Source: Astrocystis sublimbata
Taxonomy: Eukaryota > Ascomycota > Sordariomycetes > Xylariales > Xylariaceae
Assembly (NCBI GenBank): GCA_022453515.1
Contig: JAJNNY010000025.1
Span: forward strand, 1 to 64,000
Direction of reading: 5' to 3'
Length of the DNA: 64,000 bases
Part shown: in pieces, positions 1-11,446 of the stretch
Layout: each line of letters opens with the position of its first letter
Numbering within the stretch: position 1 is the first letter of the stretch
Notes under the pieces: model-generated
Database searches by the model: none
Seen by the model: the letters and a program-made list of their open reading frames with translations, nothing else
What the model was told of the DNA's origin: nothing
Program-made: the position numbers and the translations under genes

Positions 1-455
1 CATGTGACATTGCAGGCGGCGGCATCATATGGGCATCAAACAGAGGAAATTTGAGGCTGTCACCATTTGAAGATGTGGGGGTTGGTGGCGATGCGCTTCC
101 ATTTGGAGATGCTGTAGCAGCATTGTCGCAACCATTGGGGCCCGGGGGCGGGGGCGGGGGGAACTGCTTGGTCGCAGGTCGCGGAGTTGCAGATGAGTCG
201 AAATTGTGAGCATTGCAAGTTTCGACAGGCCGCCGATTAGTCATTGCCACGATGGCAAGAGTTGACAGACGCGACTGCTTGCGGGCGATGCGAAATTCTG
301 TTGCAATTGCGTGTGGTGTCAATATAAACTGGCAGAGAAGGATCAAACGTTGAGGCGCCGATAATCGGGATTGTTGGGGTCGGCGATGGAGCAGAAACAA
401 AGGCGATGTGGCAGCAGATGGTTGCGGGCGTGTTTGTTCGACACGGAGGCTCAGT

Positions 456-550
456 AGGGAGGAGGGAGGAGGGCGGAGGGAGGAGGGAAGAGGGAACCTT
501 GGAAGAATGAGGAGGGCGGAGGGAGGAGGGATGAGGAGGGATGAGGAGGA
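456..550. repeat. Purine-rich GGAGGGA-type tract
   Basis: A degenerate run of GGAGG/GAGGGA units on the + strand, almost purely G and A. It is low-complexity sequence, and the frames crossing it are compositional artefacts rich in Gly, Arg and Glu. Confidence 0.7.
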
Positions 551-680
551 AATGGGCGGCGAGGAGGAAGGAAGCCTGGATGTGAATGATGACTGCCCAG
601 GGGGATGGAGGTAAGGTTTTTGAGGGCCAAACTGGGTTGAAGCAAGTGGAAAGCTTAAACTAAACTACTCACTGGCTCTG

Positions 681-715
681 ATGGTTGTGGTGGTGGTGGT
701 GGTGGTGGTGGTGGT
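681..715. repeat. (GGT)n microsatellite
   Basis: A run of GGT/GTG units, about ten or more, which reads as poly-valine on one strand and poly-threonine on the other. No gene is supported around it. Confidence 0.8.
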
Positions 716-3700
716 AGTTGTGGGAGGCGTGGCGGACAGGGTGGATGCGTGGTGCGTAGTGGGCGTCGTTGTGCTGCTGACCGCAGGTCCTGCCACCGAG
801 AGTGGGAGGGCCGGTTGCGCACCTGCTCCTGCCTTCGAGCGCGGAGGAGTCATGGCGAAGTACCTAAAGGTAAGCAAGCACTTTACGTAAGGTGCCTAGC
901 TCGCCTACATGTAGGCACCTAGATAGGCACCTCTAGGGTCCTACCTTCGAGGTAGGGTTCTGTTAGTGCCCAGTACCAATGTAGCGCCCACCACCTGCAG
1001 GGGTCGCAATAACGGAAAGCTTACCTCGGTTCTCAGGTACCTGTTGGTACCTTCCCGTCGGGGCTCGGGTCAGGCGCTCAGGGTGCTGATCGGGGTACCA
1101 AAATAAACAAAGCAAACCTTGGAACCTTGGAACCCTCTTCTGCCTGGGGACCAGTGTCGAGTCCACTCGCCGACTCGAGAGTGCACGCAGTGACGTCCTT
1201 CTCAAGCTGCCTTTGATACAGTCCTACCTTCTGGGGAGAGCAGAGCAACCCTGGGGCGGGGATGCTGCACGTTGGTAGTAGGGAATGCCCTGGTGCCGCC
1301 GGCTTAGGGTTCTCGGCGCTGCACGAGGTGCTGCAGCTAGCGTCCCTAGCTGCAGTGACAGTGCAGAGTGCAGCCGAAGGTGCAGAAGAGGCGCTGCTTT
1401 GGCGTGGTTACGTATCTCCAGAGTCGAATCCGACAATGCTTGGGCTGTTTTAGGCCAAAGGCACAGTCGGCGTCACCTGCAACCTAATCTTCGGGCCTCT
1501 CTCTAAGTTGCCGCCAATTCGTTTCGACCTCTCAGCGACCTCGACGATCTAGGGCGAGCGAGGCGTGCGCGTTCAGCTTAATAGAAGCTTTACACTCAGT
1601 ACTAGAGACGGCCGATGCGTCTGGGCATCCAGGAACAAGCAATCAAGGCGATCCAAATGGAGCCACCTCATGTAACTTGCCCGTCGGCTTTCCTGGATCT
1701 GGACTGGACAGAGCAATAAGTGCTACGGTATGCACGGCGCTGGGTCTTGTGAATCGAATGCTGTTCACGTCATCTCTGCCCACTCTGCTCGCTCGTCCGG
1801 CTCGCCAAACGTCGGATTGGGACGAGTTTCAAACAGGCACCGACGTCAGTTGGCTGTTGGATGGGCTGTTTTGCTACCGCGTGTGGTCTGGTCTTGAGTG
1901 GGCTCACGCTCGCTAGTGGTGAAATTAGCACGAGGCTCAATTCCCGCTAGACCTCATAAGCTTCAGATGAGATCACGTTGCGTTGGTGGATCGGGCGCGC
2001 TGGGATCTTGGGTTGGGAATCGAACACGAGTGGGTTCGCGTTGCTATTGTCGGAAACTTAAGGGTCCTGGGGGTGCCGGGTTGCGGGCTCAAGGGAATTT
2101 TAACTATAAACACCAAGGGTAAAACCACCAAGGGTCGTTGAGAGAGAAACACGGCCCCGGACTGTTGATGGCCCAGGCTGGCAGAGAAGCGATGCAGTAG
2201 GACTCGAGACGAGGTCCGTAGCCGGGAGAAACGCCTAGATGTGTCTTGGTTTAATAGCCGCAAATAGACCGCAGTGCTCTTGGCCGAGATACTGTTTCGT
2301 CTGCTTCGGGGCGTCTTACTTTAGTAGATGTAACCTGAGAGCAGCGCCCAGCCGACAATCAACTTGGCAGACGGCTCGGGACGTGGACATCGATGCGCAA
2401 CCTCAGACATAAATACATGCGCCGGGTATAGGAATCATACCCCAAAGCAACACTGAGATGAGGCTTTTGTTGTAAAGCCTGCAACCCAAGCCCTCCTAGG
2501 CAGCTGCTGAGGTCAGGGTTACAGATGCAGCTGCGTATAAGATGATGGACAATTGACCAGGATTCGAGTAAGAGGGGAGCATTCCTGCTTCGCCTGCTCC
2601 TATCAACCACGCGCGGCGCGGCGCGGCCTTACTAATAATCTTCAACTGCGTTAATATCAGAATTGTCTCCCCCGTGTCTTCGGCATCCTTGGGGCCTTGA
2701 TTCAGGAATTGGTGCGACATATACTGCTTGGGGACTGGTCATCCCAACGCTGCTTGCACAATATGCTGTCCTCGGACTTCATTTCGGACACATTAGTAGC
2801 ACGTTGCTGCTTGGCTACGTTTCCTTGTGTATTGCATTCTGCCTATCATGTTGAAGACGCTTGGTCTGTCTGGGCAGATTGCTCGCTACATTGCCCAGAC
2901 GGTTGAAACCGTGGGAGCAGCACAAGGTTTTTGACCAGCCTTGGCTACGAGTACATTTGGCAGACGGGTCGCCTTAACTCCCCGAGAGGTCGGTAGTGTA
3001 AGGCCAAGAGAGGCATGCATTAGCAAGCTGTCGCCGCCTCCGCCGGTCTTCCCCATACTGTACGAATGAACCCCCGGCTTCATTCTGAGAGTCGCGGTCT
3101 GAGGTCAGCGTACGCGTGAGATATCTGTTGCAAGATAAGGCGGGTTTTACGTTGTACTACAGAAGCAATACCTGTTCCATCTTATTGGTCGATGCAATAT
3201 CTAACAGCAGCCCATGGGATGACAGTGAAATGCCGTAAGCTGCGTTGACAGCTGTCCAGCTCATCGGTATCGATACTGATATGGTCCGTTGTTCTAGATC
3301 GCCATCAGAATTACGCAACGGAGCAGTTGATCATGGTACTACTGGTATGCACGAGTACTCGTAGATATCGCGGCATCGAATGGATACTGAGATGGGGTCA
3401 GCCGCTCTCCTCGGCCTGCTTGTGGAGTAGTGACCGGACCAAAATGACCTCACTGTATACTTGCTTGCTTAGTACTGTGAGAGGACTGCATAAATAGGGT
3501 GGCTCAGGTGGGATGAACGAGGACGACCCGACAACCAAGACCTCAGCACAGCACACGTGGCTCGGCCCAATGGTGGTATTCGACGGAACAAAGGCGTTGT
3601 GCTGTCGGCTCTGAGGGATTTCCGGGTGCTACTATGTGGAACGAAACGCGAGATGGTGGCGGAATGGTGTTGAGGTGTGTATAAGTAAGCGTAGAAGGCC

Positions 3701-5718
3701 CTGTCGGGTTGGACCGAGGGCATGATAAGCTTTTGCAATTATTATCGCGTTCTGTACGCTATACCCTCTCTCGCCTCTCTACCAGGTAGGTACCCTGCCG
3801 AGCCCTGCCTCCTACCTTACCTGCCTGTGACTTTGCCCTCACTACATACATGTACCTACCTGTAGGTACCTAATGTAGTAGGTAGGTAGGTATGTGTTTC
3901 TACCCCGCAATCCACGGATGTCTACCTAGGTACGCCGTGGCTGGCTCGGCTGGGCTGACAGGCAACGGCGAGCAACCACGAAACGGGGCTGCTCCATCAA
4001 GTCATTCAGTGTCAATTTTGAGGGCATTTGCATTTTGATTTGATAGAGGCCATGCCGATGGGGTTTTGGCAATTGAAAGCCGGCCTTCCTAGTGGATTCC
4101 GCACTCGGCAGAGGTGCTCACTGGAGCTTGGCTTTCGAATGAGTGTCGTCTTGTGTCTCGGCTACTAAGGGGTCCGAGACTTGTTGGCTCGCCAAGTAAA
4201 GCCAAGTTGATATGATGCGTCTGTAATAGACGCGTATACAAAGTCTAGTTTGAGTCAGAAACATGTAACAATCCCATCCCATCCAGTCCTGTCCTTGTCC
4301 TGTCTGTGGGCCTGAATAGCAGGGAAAGTCGGGTGTGATACATATCGTTCCAATTTCTGGCATCCAGGTCTAGGTGCACTTGCAAGTTGCAACCCCTCCG
4401 ATTACATTTGGAAACCAGTATTACAAGTCTTGTTGGGATATTGGTCGAGGTCCCTTCTTGGCCTTGGTAGCACAACTGTGAACAGTAATTTACTCTTGGG
4501 ACACTGGAAAATCAAAGACTCGTTTGAATGTGAATGTTTGAATCAGATATGAGGAAGGGGGCAGACAAAAAGAAATGCGGTGCTTGTTTGACAAGTGGAG
4601 AAGTAATACTTTGCGCTGCCTCCAAATTGGTGAAAGCAAGGCCAATACCAATACCTACTTGGGATATCTCCATGTTGATACAAGGTTCTGAGGCAGTGAC
4701 GTTTTCTAAATGTAGGGTGAGTACCAGCCCGTGAGTTGCCAGGTACCTACATATATGTACATAAGGTAGGAAATGATTGTACCTTAGGCACTTCAGGTGC
4801 TTGCCGCCGACGTAGGGAGGGGGGTGCGGGCTCGGGCTCTGGGGGTTTCTCTCTTTGTACTTAATTTGTTATCGATATGCCCCGCCAAAGAGAGGCTGAA
4901 GAAGACTAAGGTTACATGAGTAGGTGGATACCTACCTAGGTAGCAAGAGGCACGCAGCTATCCAAACTTTCTACTCGTACACCAGAAAATGCCAACTCCA
5001 AGCTAGCTCACTTCATGCAGCTGGTTTGGCTCCCTCCTGCTTAGGTTGGTTTCTGGTCTGATGCTGCCTTACTTCCAGACTACCTTCTCTTTCTTTTCAT
5101 CATCTAGCTGATCTAGTAGCACCTCCCCACCCCCTCCCAGCGGCTCTCGAGGTTTTTCTCTTTCAATGTGAGCCTACACCTGGGTCTACCAGCCAAGCTC
5201 TCTTGTGGAGTTGCACCTGCAATGGAAAGATCCAGCTGGTGTGCTAGCAACCACCGGTTGTCCTGTTGATGCCATCATTGCTCGCTTTATGGGTAGCATA
5301 CCGGCATATAGCGACACGAACGCCTACCTAGAGTCACCCTCGTTTCACCCACGTCAACAGCTTTCATATCCTGCACGCGCCTTCCGAACCTCAGGAAACC
5401 GAATGTATCGACCCTCCCTGTTCGAGGTTCCATATAGGCACAATCTCTTCTCCCGTCTCTCGCCAGCCTCTGCCTTTTATACCCACCCATTCACTACAAC
5501 AACATGCTTGGAACACCCAGACATCACAGACAACAACCAGTGTCTTGTCCCGTTCCTTGCCAGCGCCCTTTTTCGAACATTCGCCATTGTTTGGCCAATC
5601 TTTGAACGGACAGCTGACGTCCTGTTTAATTGCCACAATTTTGCACCCTGTTGTTGACATTAGTCACGTTTCTCCCTCCTCAACTTTACGCCTTGTGTGC
5701 TTGCTGCAGGTATCCGCT

Positions 5719-7222
5719 ATGAGCGATTCCATGAAGGAAGTCGTCGAGACGCTCGACCCCGTCTCGAGACGGCTCATTCCTGCGAATATTGATATTGGAA
5801 CTCTGGTCCCTCTCAAAACTACTCTCGAGCTGCGGGACAATCTTACCCTTGGCCTCGCTTACATCACCCGGGCCCCAACGCGCTATACCAATGATATTGT
5901 GACGTGAGTGTTCAGCCTCTACCTGCCCGGCTTATGTTTCGTCCAGCCCCCTACCTGGCTCTATACTGACTCTTTGCCCTACTAGGATTGCTCGGGCCCT
6001 GGCCGGTGACGATGCGGCTAAGAACCTCCCTCACTTGCGCCGGTGCTCCAAGCCTGTCGATCTTGCCCCTCACCTCAAGTCGCAATTTATGAATGAGGGC
6101 AATGGGAGAGCAATCCATACAGGCAAGTCCAATTGGCTGTACATCCTGCTGGGTCCGAAGGATGAGCTGCCTTACGATGAACTATTGAGAGGTCTTGCTT
6201 CTGTGGATGGCATTAGAGATGACATCTTCATCGGCATCATTCCTGTTCCTCTGCTGGCCCCAACTTCTCAGGTCCAGGCCAACTTGTGGTCGCAGCAATT
6301 TTGGCAGACGGTGTACAGAAAGAACAACCCCCTTGGTCCTCACCCAAGTAATATCTGTCGAACCACTTCGGTTGTCTCTCGCGACGCCTCGGTTTGGATG
6401 ACTTTGGCCCATCAGGTGGGACGAAAATCGCGCGACGCTGGGTTGGGAGAACCTATTGGCGCGGTTATAATCAAGCGCAACATTCCTGGGAAATATGATC
6501 ATGCCAAGACCGAACGCTCCTATTCAACTACAGAAGCTAATCCGAGCGACGTGGTTGACATTGCTCGAAGCCAAGATCCCCATGAAGTGGAAGAGCAAGG
6601 CAACAATGATACCAACGACGATGCTGTAGGCTCAGAGACCTCGGCACCCGAGGCCGAGGCCAAGGAAACCACTCAGATCGTTGCCCTTGCCGGTGACGCT
6701 CGCTGGTATCAGCAGGAGAAAACGGGGCGCACCGGGAACCCCATGGGACATGCCGCTCTTCGAGCTATCAGTATGGTGGCCCAGAAGCTCGTCCGAACGG
6801 AGAACAGACCTAAGAACAAACCACCTATCATGGAATTTGAGGCTTTTCAAGACGGCCCCTTGCTCGGTGATGAGCAAACCGTTTTCGACGCGGAGCATCC
6901 GTGCCCTGATGGATACTTGTGCCACGACCTCGAACTATATCTAACCCACGAACCTTGCGTCATGTGCGCCATGGCCATTCTGCACTCCCGTATGGGCCGC
7001 ATTGTCTTCCGCCACCGGATGCCTTTGACCGGCGGCATGAGCTCGGAGGATCGCGGTTATGACATGTGTGGCAGTCCGATCCCATGTGAAAACGGCCCGT
7101 GCGGCGGTGGGCGCGGCCTTGGACTACACTGGCGCAAAGAGCTCAATTGGAGCATGCTAGGATGGGAATGGGAGACAGACACAGTGGAGCGTCTGACCGT
7201 TGATCCCCATCTGCACGCCTAA
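5719..7222 (+). CDS. TAD3: tRNA-specific adenosine deaminase subunit Tad3
   Basis: Non-catalytic partner of Tad2 in the heterodimer that converts adenosine to inosine at the wobble position (A34) of tRNA anticodons. Two exons, 5719-5903 and 5986-7222, join in phase across an 82-bp GT..AG intron and give 473 residues. The ATG at 5719 is the first in frame before conserved sequence. The C-terminal cytidine-deaminase-like domain shows GHAALRAI near residue 316, where catalytic enzymes have His-Ala-Glu, and the zinc motif EPCVMC near residue 383. Replacement of the catalytic Glu (here Ala) is the known hallmark of Tad3 as opposed to Tad2. A variable acidic linker (about residues 235-290) separates the N-terminal part from the deaminase fold. 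The gene is expected to be essential, and nothing suggests damage. The family call is firm; the exact end of the N-terminal domain is not. Confidence 0.9.
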
Positions 7223-8392
7223 ACTTGTTATCACCAATATCGCTGCCAAGCAAACTTAGGTCCCTGTGGCAAGAATGGGAATTAGGTAGTCCTCTTGTCT
7301 CGCATCAGGCGTCATGAGATGTATGAAATAACTGATCGATGGGGTAGGAAGAGAAATTTGAGGCTGATCAATCCGCCGGCAACATCTTGTGCAGCCAACG
7401 ATCGGGTGTCTTCCGACCTCTTGTACCCAGTTACAGCGCTCAAGGGGCTCTTCGCCAACATTTATAGAACGGCTCAGAAGCAGGGTTTTGCGTAAGCAAT
7501 GTAGCAAAACTACCCTGAGCGCATTTGCTTAGCAGAAAGCTCACTCTAATCAATAAATAATTGGACCTAAGAAACAAGACACGGCCTGAGTGACGTGCTG
7601 GGTTTTGGGATTCCGACCATGGCACATTAGGAGCAAGACTACATACATACATAGATAGGACCAGATTCGACTTTTTTAAGAGGTCACCTACAGCACCCCA
7701 CGCCGGGCCGAAAATATGGTTTCCGTGCCGAATCGAAGCCTAAAGTAGTAGCAGTATAGAAAGCAAATGAAAAAAAAAAAAAAGGAAAAAAGGAAAAAAG
7801 GAAATTTGCTATGTGCACAGTAATGAATGGTATGTGAAGCGGTTTATCTTTGTTCCATGCTTTCACACCCACCTTTTTTTGTCTTTTGGCCCAAAATCGT
7901 ATTTCAGGTCTTATCTTATCGCACCTGCGGCACCTACCTAGCCCACCTAGGTGCATTGCAGGTGCTACCTAGGTAGGTACCCCTAGCGAGCCTAGCTCTG
8001 TACCGTACCTACTGCAGGTACTACTAGGTAGGCCGCGGGCGCTGGGCAACTGGGGCCCTGACGCAGCTGGCCCTTCCCTGCTCGGCCTCTTTATTGTAGT
8101 ACAAGCGCCTGGTGGAAAAGGGAGCAGCAGAATGGATGCGACCGGAACGTGCCCTTTGACCTATCTTCTTTAGTTGTCCCCTGTGGGATGTTCCAATATG
8201 CCCCGTCTTTGACTGTCTCGGCCCATTCTCCGGCACGTCTTTTGCACAGGTATTCATTGCCGCTTGTCGTCCATCGCCAACAAAGCGCCGTATTTCGGAC
8301 AAGTATCAGTGCTCGCGCCGAGCGGGAGCTGCAGGTTGATATGGACCAGTGAGCTGATATCGACAGTCATAAATCACATCTTAGCGATCACG
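7223..8392. other. Intergenic region between TAD3 and RNase H1
   Basis: No gene recognised. It contains an A-rich tract (about 7769-7802) and one of the densest clusters of the dispersed palindromic motif (about 7930-8036, several CCTAGGTAGG-type units). Confidence 0.5.
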
Positions 8393-9489
8393 ATGCCTCC
8401 GACGACATCCAGCAAGAGAGAGCAGGCCTCTCAGTCGAAGCCGACCGCCGCCAAATCGAGCAAGAAACGAAAGATGGACGCCAACCTCCAGAAATACTAC
8501 GCCGTGCGATCTGGGGACAAACCCGGAGTCTATCTTACTTGGGCCGAATGCCAACAACACACCGCCGGTTTCCGAGGCGCATCCTGTACGTGCTGAAGTT
8601 TCGTAGTGTCGGGCCGTCTGTCACTTGAACTGACCGTGTTTTGAACCAGATAAAAGCTTTACGAGCCGGGAGGAGGCTGAAGATTTCGTAGCCGGTAGGA
8701 AAACGTCCGCAGCGACAGACAGCGGCGACAAGTTCTATGCCGTAGCTGTGGGCAGAGTACCTGGGATTTACACGGATTGGGACGTGGCATCGGGCGCGAT
8801 CAAGGGCTGGAAAGCTCCGAAGTACAAGAAATTTGCGACACGCGAGGAGGCCATCGAATTCATACGTGCTCACGGCAATGAAGCGGCACAGGAGTGGCTA
8901 TTGAAGGAAGGGGCCGAGCCGCCTAGCAAGAGAGCCAGGAAGACGAAGGACGAGTCCAGCGAGTTTGCGCAAGACGAGCCGGGTGTTACGCGCATTTTCA
9001 CCGACGGCAGTAGTCTCGCCAATGGCCGCGCAGGAGCAACGGCTGGTGTTGGTGTTTTCTTTTCCGAGGGTGACGAGCGGTAGGTATACGGGTATGACTA
9101 GTTTTAATGCCATCTTACTGATCATTGCGAGCAGGAACGTTTCAGAACGCTTGGAAGGGTCAGTTCAGACTAATCAACGAGCCGAGCTCACTGCCGTAAT
9201 CCGGGCTCTAGAGGCAACAACCGATGACCCGACGATCAGAATCTTTACCGACAGTAAATATACCATCGACTGCTCGACGAATTGGTACAGGGCGTGGGAG
9301 AAAAATGGCTGGAAAAAGCCCAACGGGGCCGAGGTGCTGAACAAGGACCTCGTAAAGCGAATACGTACTTTGATTGTCGAGCGAGATGACGCGGACTTTA
9401 AGACGTCTTTCCAATGGGTGAAGGGCCACTCTAATAATGCAGGGAACATTCAGGCCGACAAACTTGCAGTGGCAGGCGCCCGGAGGTAG
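8393..9489 (+). CDS. Ribonuclease H1, two hybrid-binding domains
   Basis: Endonuclease that cuts the RNA strand of RNA-DNA hybrids (R-loops, replication primers) in the nucleus and/or mitochondria. Three exons, 8393-8585, 8650-9079 and 9135-9489, with GT..AG introns of 64 and 55 bp, give 325 residues. After a basic, lysine-rich start come two RNase H1 N-terminal hybrid-binding domains (about residues 33-78 and 93-141), each with the YYAV/FYAV..G..PGIY signature. The catalytic domain runs from about 178 to the end. The four acidic active-site residues are visible: Asp183 in FTDGSS, Glu225 in QRAELTA, Asp247 in FTDSKY and Asp316 in QADKLA, plus the histidine of the VKGHS loop. Yeast Rnh1 likewise has duplicated hybrid-binding domains. 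The gene looks intact and functional. The ATG at 8393 was chosen because it starts just before the basic leader and no upstream ATG fits. Confidence 0.92.
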
Positions 9490-11446
9490 TGGTACTATTA
9501 CACCACGAGGGAATATTGATGCCATACTACCACGCTGTCAACACACAACTTTACAATGCCCAAGTAGGTACACAAATCAACAGGCGATCATGCAGGCCAC
9601 TCCTTGCAAAGGGCTTCACCCAAAACTCATGTATATAGACAAGCGATAGGAGCAATGTAAAATACTACTCCATCTCACAATCTCAACGATAGAAAGAATA
9701 CATAAAACGTTCATCTGTTTGTATACTGATTGCTTGACCAATCTCAATGCCTGCTTAGGGTCTTGTTCTTGGGTGCGTACTTGGATATCAGCATCGCCGG
9801 CCCGTCCAGCACGACGCCGAGGACACGCCACAATGACACGCGTTTTGACATTGCATGACATTGCAACGTGCAACACTGCTTGCCATTGAAACTTAAATCG
9901 TATGCGGGAATTGCTACTGCATTTATATCTCTACATTTTCAAAGAGCCGAGAATCTGGCATATCACATCCCGTTATCTCCAGGCTGTTGATGGCACATTG
10001 ACGGCGCATCCCGATGACCGGCAAACCCCCACAAGATCCGACGCAGGCGCGAGAACAGGCACAGGCACAGAGCGCTTCAGGGGGGGGGGGGGCACGGATG
10101 GGCACATCCTGTCTCTAGAGGCGCAGCCATGCTTCCATTGGTTCTGATTCGATCCATTTCTTTTCAGCGCCCGTAGGTTAGGTAGGCGATGGTAGGTATC
10201 TACCTACATGTAGGCACACATGTATATGTATGTGATCATCTGTCTCTTTAGCTCAATATGGGTAGTAGGTAGTAGAGGCAGTATGGTACCTAAGGTAACC
10301 TTACAGTAGAACATACCACATACGTGTAGGTACATGAGCAGGTACCGAGTATGTAGATTCGAGCCGGCGTGGTCGGGGAACCCGGCCATTGTTGACTCCC
10401 GCTGCTAGGTATTGGTCTCAATGGGACGCACCCGTGCTTGGGCTCGAATTCCTGTCTGCATGTACTGATTTTGCAGCTGCAACAACCGGAACAATCCATC
10501 GTAATCACGGTTTTGGTAGCTACTAAGTCCACCACCAGCGGTGGACGTACGGCCATTCCGATTGACGGCCACCTACCTTCGATGTCTACATATACTCGTG
10601 GAGCGGGCTCGCCTTGGCTCGCCTTGGCTGGTGGTAGGCGAAAGGTAGGACCTTACCTAAGGTACTTACTTCCTAGTGTAGCTTAGCTGACTGTGGTAGT
10701 AAGAGGACATGCTACGAAGGGAAGTGCCGTTGCACAAAGCCCAACCACGACGACGACGTAGGAACCTTGGAACTGCTTGCAGGTGGTCCACTAAAAAAAG
10801 CTTGATCCACCAAGCATTCAGGCACGCTGGGGGCAGATTAAATGTCCGGGTCCACAGTCCACACCCACCTACACCCGCGGGAATCCGGACACTTCAAAAT
10901 CATCCATTTGCCATTTGCCAGACCAATATCTTTACCAGCTCTCCAGGTAGGTATTCAATCCAGCCAGCCATCTAGCTTGGTCCTCCCACATTGTTTTCGG
11001 GTGGCCTCAAGAGTGCGCAACTGTAATACGATACGATCCGCATAAGCCAATCGTGCCCAAGTACCAACTGCAATCTATCACAGAATCGCAGCATTGCAGC
11101 ACCTTGTTCTCATTCTCATAGATCTCCATATCCTCATTTATCAGCGTTATCCCTCTCGGCTCAGAAAGTGCGAGCTTGATAGACCTTGTTCAACCGTTGT
11201 TGTTCTTGAAGTTACTCGAGCCCCCCACGCGGCGTATACCAATCTCAAAACCCGCCCTTCGTCCAAAGGTGGCGGGCATTACTCCAATTCCCTCGTTGTT
11301 GTCGTCAAAGTCACCGCATCCCAATGATTCAATAACATCAGCTTCACACCCGACAGCATTGCGGGTACTATCCATAGACGACTCGGGAATTACTTGACAT
11401 ATCGCATTGGTCAGATATCAGTGTATAGATCTTGAATCGAATCACC
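9490..11446. other. Intergenic region between RNase H1 and the antiporter gene
   Basis: No gene recognised. Contains a 12-base G run (about 10080-10091) and palindromic motif clusters (about 10171-10213, 10283-10345). The part nearest 11446 should hold the antiporter promoter and 5' leader. Confidence 0.5.

Larger units (their letters stand above)
1..5718. other. Intergenic region, no gene recognised
   Basis: I find no reading frame here that resembles a known family, is long, or has credible splice structure. The stretch holds a purine-rich G/A tract (about 456-550), a GGT microsatellite (about 681-715), and several clusters of the palindromic motif built from ACCTACCT/AGGTAGGT (about 904-960, 3779-3935, 4736-4771, 4920-4948). 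The last few hundred bases, pyrimidine-rich from about 5080, probably include the promoter and 5' leader of the downstream TAD3 gene. A 150-codon frame at 5205-5657 has no recognisable domain and lies where a leader would be expected, so I do not call it. Confidence 0.5.

Noticed and set aside
681..890. Frame with a long poly-valine run
   Set aside because: Translation of a GGT microsatellite, not a protein.
1900..2050. tRNA-like boxes (GAATCGAACAC on one strand, TAGTGGTGAAATTAGC upstream)
   Set aside because: The T-arm stem does not pair around the putative TTCGATT loop and no cloverleaf can be folded by eye, so it is a chance match.
5205..5657. 150-codon frame just upstream of TAD3
   Set aside because: Lies in the likely promoter or leader, shows no domain, and is in a region where both strands are open by chance.
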